From Stomoxys calcitrans (Eukaryota > Arthropoda > Insecta > Diptera > Muscidae), in contig NC_081553.1 in NCBI RefSeq assembly GCF_963082655.1, positions 63,106,311 through 63,170,310 of the forward strand: a DNA stretch of 64,000 bases, given 5' to 3'. The translations under genes and the position numbers were made by a program. Every line of letters begins with the position of its first letter. Positions within the stretch are counted from its first letter, which is position 1. Under the pieces are notes generated by a model. It was not told the DNA's origin, made no database searches, and was given only the letters and a program-made list of their open reading frames with translations. This document shows positions 60,601 to 64,000 of this stretch, piece after piece.

Positions 60601-61674
60601 ATTTTATAACCTATTGGGTTGCCCAAAAAGTAATTGCGGATTTTTCATATAGTCGGCATTGACAAATTTTTTCACAGCTTGTGACTCTGTAATTGCATTC
60701 TTTCTTCTGTCAGTTATAAGCTGTTACTTTTAGCTTGCTTTAGAAAAAAAGTGTAAAAAAAGTATATTTGGCTAAAGTTTATTCTAAGTTTTATTAAAAA
60801 TGCATTTACTTTCTTTTAAAAAATCCGCAATTACTTTTTGGGCAACCCAATATTTTAGGTCCATGTGTTTGGGGGACGCCTCATTCTGTAAACTCCCCTT
60901 AAGACAATGGCAATATGGGGTTTAAATAAATGGTGTTTGAGAGAAGAGCACGATGCTGATATTTTCTCAGGGCCAAGTCTCTGGGGGACCACCTCTCCCC
61001 CAAAAATCAGACATCATGATAATATCGGTCTGAAATGAAGTATTTTAAGATTGGAGTACACCTTACATCCAAACTTAAATTCGTAGACCAATAAAGATCA
61101 TATGGGATTCAGATAAAGGCACTTATATTGTTAAACTGTTAGTCAAGCGATAGACTATTTTCGTAGCATGGTATTTCACTAAAAGATCTTTAAGTGTCGA
61201 AAATAAATATTCCAAGGAAACTTTTGTTCCATATAAAGTAAAATAAGGCGCAGCGGAGCGGGCCCGGGTCAGCTAGTTACAAATAAAATAAACCATTGCA
61301 AAAATTCCCTGAAAAATATCTAACAAGGCTTTTTATCAGGCTTTGAATTGCAGGCTACCAAATAGAAGCAGCAAAGCAAAAATAACTTGGCTTTGCATTG
61401 AAAAATGCTCAAGCAATTCAAACCCTGGTTTAGATTACTACACCCTGAGGCAAAACATTTACAAAAAACTACTTTTATTAGTTTTCTTTGATTTGCGATT
61501 AGTCAACTTTTATTTCTTTCTACTCCTTTTGCAGGACCTGAACAGGCGATTTTCTGTGGCGTTACCACTTTACGTTTAATATCAACTGGACGTTTTCAAA
61601 ATCAAGCTGCTGTGATGATACGAAAAGCCGATGAACATGATCTCGATATAGCCACTCTGATTTGTGCTCTATAA
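36399..61674 (+). CDS. CRHBP: Corticotropin-releasing-factor-binding protein (CRF-BP) orthologue, 7 exons, 5' exon missing
   Basis: Role known for the family: a secreted glycoprotein that binds CRF-type peptides and limits their signalling. In insects the likely ligand is the DH44 diuretic hormone. Seen directly: seven exons (36399-36474, 51678-51925, 52060-52166, 57295-57413, 57541-57701, 57826-57928, 61535-61674) join in phase into 317 codons plus TAA. Vertebrate CRF-BP is about 320 residues. Family landmarks are GLYVIGEP, the FVDGWELNGEYFPS block, PCNV and RNCS. There are exactly ten cysteines (27, 78, 101, 138, 185, 207, 238, 265, 279, 315 of this partial chain), matching the five consecutive disulfides of the family. 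The NCS sequon at 206-208 sits where vertebrates have RNCS. Oddities: the signal-peptide exon was not found, although the phase-0 acceptor at 36398 demands one. Three introns are 124-134 bp and three are 3.6-15.2 kb of transposons. Confidence 0.9.
36800..36910 (-). repeat. Short tandem repeat of about 30 bp
   Basis: Three to four copies contain TTTCTATGGGAAATTTTGTC. It is the same family as 40410-40625. The flanks (36640-36800 and 36920-37152) are A/T-rich with no gene. Confidence 0.75.
37153..38800 (+). repeat. Full alpha-type element, hairpin end on the right
   Basis: It runs from TATACCCACCACCGTAGGAT through about seven units (GAAGCCCATAAAAGCTTTAT) to GGTGGTGGGTATCCAAAG, a hairpin near GTTCGGTTCGGCCGAAC, and TTTTTACTTG before a T run. 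Confidence 0.85.
38801..39099. other. Unique stretch, no gene seen
   Basis: T-run, then unremarkable sequence. Only short open frames are present. Confidence 0.35.
39100..40410 (-). mobile_element. Helitron-like element (copy H3), degenerate and inverted
   Basis: Inverted units carry CCTTTCATTTGAGTCCCATA and TGTCCCAATCGGTCC. Neither end is intact. An alpha fragment (39905-40082) is nested inside. Confidence 0.6.
39905..40082 (+). repeat. Alpha-type terminal fragment nested in H3
   Basis: TCTAAGACGATTTAACGATG and GACGCACGCTGGTTAAGTTC match the terminal block of the alpha element at 37153. Confidence 0.75.
40410..40625 (+). repeat. Tandem repeat of about 31 bp
   Basis: About seven copies contain TTGTCAAAATTTCATTTC and TAGGAAATTT. 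A short SINE 3' fragment (GTTTGCCCCTGTTCCTTA) follows at 40638. Confidence 0.8.
40745..40990 (-). mobile_element. LINE fragment (RNase H / C-terminal zinc-binding region)
   Basis: Minus-strand frame reads GIIRGHMGLRGHLCKIG, then CRAFRDDNGRWSISY-like and LGGDAIPDM. This is the C-terminal Cys/His region of Jockey-like LINEs, with the second Cys pair decayed. Confidence 0.55.
40991..42100. other. Unique stretch in the large CRHBP intron
   Basis: An 82-codon frame at 41417-41665 lacks an in-frame ATG start and has no recognisable motif. It is C/A-rich with several CCAAC and CACAC runs. No gene was accepted. Confidence 0.4.
42105..42210 (-). mobile_element. SINE body fragment
   Basis: GTCCGATTCAAGTTTAAGCT and GATAAGAGACATTC match the SINE body in reverse. 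Confidence 0.6.
42225..42900 (+). repeat. Beta-type element, degenerate
   Basis: Beta units (CAGATCGGTTTATTTGGCAG) with the terminal block CGATGTGTTATAAACGGAAT. The termini are decayed. Confidence 0.65.
43020..43470 (+). repeat. Tandem repeat of about 28-30 bp
   Basis: Repeated TGTTGTCTTTAGAGAACATT and TCTTGGAAA units, least diverged at 43260-43460. Confidence 0.8.
43480..45800 (+). repeat. CTCTAC-type pyrimidine-biased satellite, about 2.3 kb
   Basis: Irregular iterations of CTCTAC, TCTAGC and CCTCTA make up the block. The plus strand is strongly C/T-rich with few G residues. A 78-codon frame at 45538 is only this repeat. Confidence 0.9.
45867..46029 (-). mobile_element. SINE fragment with tRNA-like head
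   Basis: Minus-strand A box (TAGAGCAGAGA, one change) and B box GTTCGAATCC are present. The body is truncated after about 90 bp. Confidence 0.75.
46045..46745 (+). repeat. Alpha-type element, degenerate
   Basis: It carries ATTTATTATCCGAATTCGCT and TGGATATAGTTGCCATATG units. Neither terminus is intact. Confidence 0.6.
46746..47939. other. Unique intron stretch, no exon seen
   Basis: A/T-rich. Short open frames only, and no acceptor-donor pair with coding character was found. Confidence 0.4.
47940..48680 (+). repeat. Diverged tandem repeat, unit about 320-360 bp
   Basis: The block CTAATAATTAACAAGTCGAT recurs with changes at about 47951, 48268 and 48632. It is followed each time by CAGTCAAAAATCGA-type and AAATCGCTTTTCAT blocks. 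Confidence 0.7.
48690..49125 (-). repeat. Gamma-type element fragment
   Basis: TTTAGATATAGCTCCCATAT and AATTTGGCACGGAC units in inverted orientation. It abuts the env-bearing element. Confidence 0.6.
49130..50602 (+). pseudogene. Env-like gene remnant of an LTR retroelement (errantivirus/gypsy type)
   Basis: Four overlapping frames (49131-49376, 49330-49905, 49902-50300, 50198-50602) read successive parts of one envelope-like protein, so at least three frame breaks disable it. Visible parts are a helical N-terminal region, a Cys-containing ectodomain and a heptad-like helix (INQLKKVVDNLKKEE). One membrane span lies at about 50490-50540 (AFILVIMISIMLIILC) with a short basic tail. The fold resembles insect retroelement Env proteins related to baculovirus F; this is family knowledge, not a search result. 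No gag or pol lies upstream, so the copy is 5'-truncated. Confidence 0.65.
50617..50830 (+). mobile_element. Possible 3' LTR of the env-bearing element
   Basis: Unique sequence of about 210 bp follows the env stop, from AGTTTATGACCCACTT to CCTAATTCAACAG. Errantiviral LTRs commonly start AGT and end AATT or similar. No second LTR is present for comparison, so this is inference. Confidence 0.35.
50848..50898 (+). repeat. Gamma-type hairpin terminus
   Basis: GGTGGTGTAGGGTATTATAT is followed by the hairpin AGTCGGCACCGCCCGACTT. No internal units remain. Confidence 0.75.
50899..51677. other. Unique intron 3' part before a CRHBP exon
   Basis: No exon or repeat was recognised. The tract before the acceptor is C/T-rich. 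Confidence 0.4.
51678..51925 (+). CDS. CRHBP: CRHBP exon (Cys 27, 78, 101)
   Basis: The acceptor is CTTGGACAG and the donor GCG|GTAAGT. The exon encodes 82 residues plus the completed Asp. The segment around LQVCGLYVIGEP and the next Cys align with vertebrate CRF-BP. An Ala-rich insert (TTDETAAAASA) precedes it. The frame stays open into the 134-bp intron until 52081, so intron retention would add an unrelated tail. Confidence 0.9.
52060..52166 (+). CDS. CRHBP: CRHBP exon (FVDGWELNGEYFPS block)
   Basis: The acceptor is ATGCTGCAG and the donor TG|GTAAGT. It encodes 35 residues with the most conserved stretch of the family (FVDGWELNGEYFPS, then EFC). The phase-2 end joins the G at 57295 to make Trp. 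Confidence 0.92.
52493..52712 (-). mobile_element. tRNA-derived SINE with perfect 11-bp target duplication
   Basis: TAGATGTGACA flanks the element at 52482-52492 and 52713-52723. The minus strand carries the body and a B box (GGTTCGAATCC). The A box is slightly decayed. Confidence 0.85.
52725..53205 (+). mobile_element. LINE fragment (endonuclease C-terminus and linker)
   Basis: Frames read FSDQSYIKFRIAPPAPNP, then LRRRLSQNNLDCPSIENIDD and IRNIEKGVRRLYKRAHHKKG. This is the endonuclease-RT linker of LOA-like LINEs, with stops. The stretch 53205-53420 shows nothing recognisable. Confidence 0.65.
53421..53990 (+). mobile_element. LINE fragment (RT thumb to start of RNase H)
   Basis: ILYYASAVWWTAMEK, then IRTIDIQIKCETANAPMRL in another frame and CETLLPAAHWY are C-terminal blocks of LOA-like LINEs. 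Several frameshifts are present. Confidence 0.6.
54220..54990 (-). mobile_element. LOA-like LINE, endonuclease C-terminal half
   Basis: The minus-strand frame (54814-54416) reads NSQKLLDVTFVSEDISG and DDHRFSDHRYVSFSLG, which includes the S-D-H catalytic signature. A linker with KKGCRKLFNKAKATRAPRDW-like residues follows across a frameshift. It is head-to-head with the plus-strand LINE pieces. Confidence 0.75.
55022..55263 (-). mobile_element. SINE fragment, body
   Basis: CCCATGAACATTCCATTAAG to AACCACCGCTGAAAATTTTG. The tRNA-like head is lost after the B-box region. Confidence 0.7.
55280..56640 (-). mobile_element. LINE ORF1/endonuclease-start remnant
   Basis: Minus-strand pieces near 55390-55560 resemble the start of a LOA-like endonuclease (EDLTWFLSRNHGCTEEWF as frameshifted VLVQEPW). 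The 56400-56640 part has GGGIVSGLSYVYPDFL. On the plus strand, 55932-56357 has an 11-fold Pro/Ser-rich open frame with an internal duplication (LPIFPLVV/LPIFQSVV). I treat that as antisense. Confidence 0.45.
56660..57190 (-). mobile_element. LINE 3' end (RNase H C-terminus) with CAA-repeat tail
   Basis: Minus-strand residues LPRQTRVVLTQLRSGRCSRL and HHLFNSPARPTRL are the Cys/His C-terminal end of I/LOA LINEs. The coding end is followed at 56660-56720 by a (CAA)n tail on that strand. Confidence 0.7.
57295..57413 (+). CDS. CRHBP: CRHBP exon
   Basis: The acceptor is GTATTTTTAG and the donor CAAC|GTAAGT. The FRSNQNAALLQYRIP segment aligns with the RSSQNVAM region of vertebrate CRF-BP. The exon ends in phase 1. 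Confidence 0.9.
57541..57701 (+). CDS. CRHBP: CRHBP exon (PCNV, NCS glycosylation site)
   Basis: The acceptor is CCGAACAG. It encodes PCNVLVQDTD through NYE, with Cys185, Cys207 and the sequon NCS. The donor GAA|GTGGGT is weaker than consensus, and read-through would stop after three further codons. The phase-0 end fits the exon at 57826. Confidence 0.88.
57826..57928 (+). CDS. CRHBP: CRHBP exon (CGMFGDRLEIGG)
   Basis: The acceptor is CACTATGCAG and the donor CAG|GTAAAT. The segment CGMFGDRLEIGGSSGLD parallels the vertebrate stretch with GDFVELLGGTGLD. The exon ends in phase 1. Confidence 0.9.
59356..59592 (-). mobile_element. Mariner-type MITE, copy 3 (in H4)
   Basis: 237 bp with the inverted ends TTGGGTTGCCCAAAAAG and TA duplications. 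Its orientation is opposite to the other three copies. Confidence 0.9.
59951..60411 (+). repeat. 231-bp tandem duplication within H4
   Basis: ATAAATGATATATAGATATA and the following 200 bp recur 231 bp later with few changes. Confidence 0.75.
60614..60850 (+). mobile_element. Mariner-type MITE, copy 4 (in H4)
   Basis: 237 bp, inverted ends and TA duplications as in the other copies. It differs from copy 1 at few positions. Confidence 0.9.
61535..61674 (+). CDS. CRHBP: CRHBP terminal exon
   Basis: The acceptor is CCTTTTGCAG. It encodes the C-terminus (IFCGVTTLRLISTG to LICAL) and TAA. The last Cys lies two residues before the end, as in vertebrate CRF-BP, whose final Cys is also close to the C-terminus. 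Confidence 0.9.
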
Positions 61675-62494
61675 ATTCCCGCACACAAACACACCCACAC
61701 ACCCCCAACAAAAATTACAATTAAATCGTTTTACTTAACCAACCATCAAAGTTAGAAAATGTGTAACCGAAATTTAAATTAACCACATAAGAGATTTTAA
61801 TGTAGCAGCAATTATTCTCCCCCCCAAATACCCAAGGACAAGAAACCACATCAAGATTAAAGGCGCGAGGGGGGGTAGAAAAAACAAAAATTCTCCCTAA
61901 TGGTCCCTTTTCACCAGCCACCAATAAACAACAAGTATTAGAAATTGAACCAAAAAAAAAGAAATGTTTTAATATAAATATATAAAAAAAATCTATATAT
62001 TATGTTGCATGTTATCCTAATGGAAGTGTATATAGACAACCCTCAAAACCATGAACTCCACACTTAAACATATTATAGTCCCCTAGCCGTATAATAGACA
62101 AAATACATCCAAAGTATTGTAGTTGGCTTTTGATTTGTCTTAGCAATGGCTATATTTACATATAGAGTCACTTAGTCAATGTATACCTAAAGTCTTCTAT
62201 TGTTTTTTGAACTATTGCGTCCTTCCTTACAATCTTAAATCCCTCTAAAATAGCCCCTTATCCAGTATTATTTTATTTTTTTGTCTGTAAGTATTGAACA
62301 CGTGAAATATATAATAAATAAAAATAATCTCAATGTATTACATTTTAAAATGCAGTTTTTTATTTTATAATAAATCTTCATACAAAGTTTGGAAAGACTT
62401 ACCGGTGATAGTGGAAAAGGCCTGTAATAAAAATGGTATAAGAGGTTTAGTTGGAAATCTCGAAGAATAATCGAAGAGTAAATTTTCTTATATG
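61675..62494. other. CRHBP 3'UTR and unique 3' flank
   Basis: It holds C/A-rich sequence with CACACAC runs, then A/T-rich unique DNA. No further gene was seen before the repeat at 62495. Confidence 0.4.
61923..61928 (+). terminator. CRHBP: Candidate poly(A) signal for CRHBP
   Basis: This is AATAAA about 250 nt past the stop codon. Further A/T-rich variants occur near 62310-62325, so the 3'UTR could be longer. Confidence 0.4.
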
Positions 62495-63045
62495 CAACAA
62501 GTAAAAGCGTAATAACTTCGGCCGGCCGAATCTTATATACCTTCCACCATGGATTGCATTTGTCAAGATCTTTGCCCGGTATCTCTTTATTGACAAGCAA
62601 AGGCTAATGTGTAAGAATTGCAATGCTATCGAAGCTCTATGAGGTTATGGACCAATTCTTGTCATAATTGTATGTTGAAGGCCTTAGTAGAAGCCATTGT
62701 GCAAAATATCAGCCAAGTCGGTTTAGAATTGCGCCCTATAGGGGCTAAGGAAGTAAAATCGAGTGATTGGTTTGTATGCCGGCTATATCAGTTTATGAAC
62801 CAATTTATTCCATATTTGGCGCGCATCATAGGAGAAGTTGGTGGGCAAAATTTTGGCTAAATCGAATAAGAATTGCGCCCTCTAGAGGCTCAGGAAGTCA
62901 AGCCATTGTGTAAAAATTTTAGCCAAAACGGATAATAATTGCGGCCTCTAGAGGCTCAAGAAGTATAATTGGAAGATCGGTTTAAATGAGAACCACATCA
63001 GGTTTTGCACCGAATTGGACCATACTTTGCACAGTTGTTAGAAGT
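62495..63045 (-). repeat. Beta-type element, hairpin end on the left, truncated
   Basis: CAAGTAAAAGCGTAATAAC, the hairpin TTCGGCCGGCCGAA and ATACCTTCCACCATGGATTG open it. About three units follow. Confidence 0.75.
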
Positions 63046-63059
63046 TGAAGAAAACGTCC

Positions 63060-63500
63060 CATAGCCAGATGGTTTCCCCAGATCAAGAAGTAAGGAACTA
63101 CATTGATCACGTTGTGATAGATAGAAGGCATTCATTCAGCGTGTTAGCGTGTACGATCGATTCGTGTAGCGAATATAGATTCGTATCATTACCTTGTTGC
63201 GGCAAAGGTTCGCACCCATCTTAGTGTGGCAAGAAACATACGATCTGACACTGCACAGAAGCTGAACATTGAAAAGCTGCAAACACAACAGACGGCAACG
63301 CCATACTTCACTAATTGAAGCAACTGCTAGATGAAAGCACTTCTTGTCCCAATGATATAACGGCGTACTTGGGTATAAGAATGTCAAAGTGCTACTTAAG
63401 CCAAGAATGGGGTATACAGAGCAATCAGTAGCAATATGCCAGATGAAGGAGAAGTAACGGAAGTGAAGAGAATTGTCTATTCTGTAGAAAGAACCAGTAA
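63060..63500 (+). mobile_element. RTE-like LINE, endonuclease fragment
   Basis: From 63070 the frame reads VSPDQEVRNYIDHVVIDRRH and SFSVLACTIDSCSEYR, an APE-endonuclease segment (YIDHVVID). After a frameshift, AAKVRTHLSVARNIRSDTA follows. Confidence 0.7.
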
Positions 63501-63504
63501 AGAA

Positions 63505-63660
63505 GGGCAAAAAAACGGGCGGTGCCAACTGTATAATACCCTACACCCACCCTATAGGTGCAATGTGGGAGCTATATCCAATTCTGAATGAATTTTGATG
63601 TACCTTGGCGGATGTTTTCAGATGGGTTATTAAACAACCCGTATCAAACTGGCAAACAGA
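63505..63660 (+). repeat. Gamma-type start fragment inside LINE sequence
   Basis: A decayed hairpin and ATAATACCCTACACCCACC, then part of one unit. Confidence 0.65.
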
Positions 63661-63664
63661 TGCT

Positions 63665-64000
63665 ACTTTGGACTAAGTAAGCAGTTTAGAAACAAGGCCA
63701 CCTCTCGACAAACGAAGACTACACTTTACAAGACACTGATATTACCCGTGCTGTTATATGGTTCTGAAGCATGGGTACTTGTGAAAGCAGATGAGGCAGA
63801 GCTTGGAGTATTTGAGAGAAAGTTACTTCGTAACATATATATGGACCAGTTTGCGTTAACGGAGAATGTAGGCGATGTATGACGAACTGTATGACGACGA
63901 TAGCATAGTTACACGCATCAAAATACAACGGCTGTGTTGGCTAGGTCATGTTGTCAGAATAGAGGAAGAAGCTCCAGCAAAGAAGTCTTTTGAAGGCAAA
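63665..64000 (+). mobile_element. RTE-like LINE, RT C-terminal fragment
   Basis: TTLYKTLILPVLLYGSEAWV and ADEAELGVFERKLLRNIY are the post-RT region. LGHVVRIEEEAPAKK closes it in another frame. It runs off the window end. Confidence 0.75.

Larger units (their letters stand above)
58023..61278 (+). mobile_element. Helitron-like element (copy H4), full length with two nested MITEs
   Basis: It starts CTTATATATAAAAATCAATT and has GGCTGAACCGATTTTCTTG. Many units of about 100 bp (CAATATGGGACTCAAATGAA) lead to the end GGAGCGGGCCCGGGTCAGCT and AG. It fills most of the last CRHBP intron. Near 59951-60181 a 231-bp segment is tandemly duplicated. Confidence 0.65.

Overview
The window is eukaryotic, repeat-rich, intron-bearing DNA from a higher fly. 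The best fit is a calyptrate or muscid such as Stomoxys or Musca; this is inferred from the repeat types, the short introns and the splice, branch and core-promoter motifs. There is no operon, CRISPR or prokaryotic feature. Most of the 64 kb is transposable-element debris. Only two host genes could be built from the sequence.

Gene 1 (minus strand, 5100-5414 plus UTRs) is a compact two-exon gene for an 82-residue secreted, strongly cationic peptide with one cysteine pair. It has an Inr/DPE core promoter at the expected spacing, a 66-bp intron with a CTAAT branch site, and an AATAAA signal. I do not recognise its family. It is the best candidate here for something undescribed.

Gene 2 (plus strand, 36399-61674) is an insect corticotropin-releasing-factor-binding protein (CRHBP/CRF-BP). 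Seven exons join in phase into 317 residues with ten cysteines and a stop codon. Only the signal-peptide exon, joined through a phase-0 intron, was not found. Three introns are 124-134 bp. The other three (15.2, 5.1 and 3.6 kb) are swollen by transposons.

Repeat layout. (a) A superfamily of hairpin-ended elements with roughly 150-bp internal tandem units occurs in three subfamilies, here called alpha, beta and gamma. It covers much of 1-4900, 6190-8616, 10930-16285, 20255-25350, 28886-31027, 32650-35795, 37153-38800, 42225-42900, 46045-46745 and 62495-63045. Its architecture resembles Helentron-associated (DINE-1-like) elements. (b) Putative Helitron-like elements with roughly 100-bp tandem units lie at 26900-28885, 39100-40410 and 58023-61278. 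(c) A tRNA-derived SINE is present in about nine copies or fragments. (d) Four mariner-type MITEs with perfect TA target duplications and one mariner transposase fragment are present. (e) Many non-LTR retrotransposon fragments (Jockey-like, LOA/I-like and RTE-like) occur on both strands. (f) A 5'-truncated env-bearing LTR element lies at 49130-50830. (g) A 2.3-kb CTCTAC-type satellite lies at 43480-45800.

The two genes have no visible functional link. CRF-BP is a secreted binder of CRF-family peptides, which in insects are DH44-type diuretic hormones. The small peptide could be a hormone, a defence peptide or a reproductive peptide, and the sequence alone does not decide between them.
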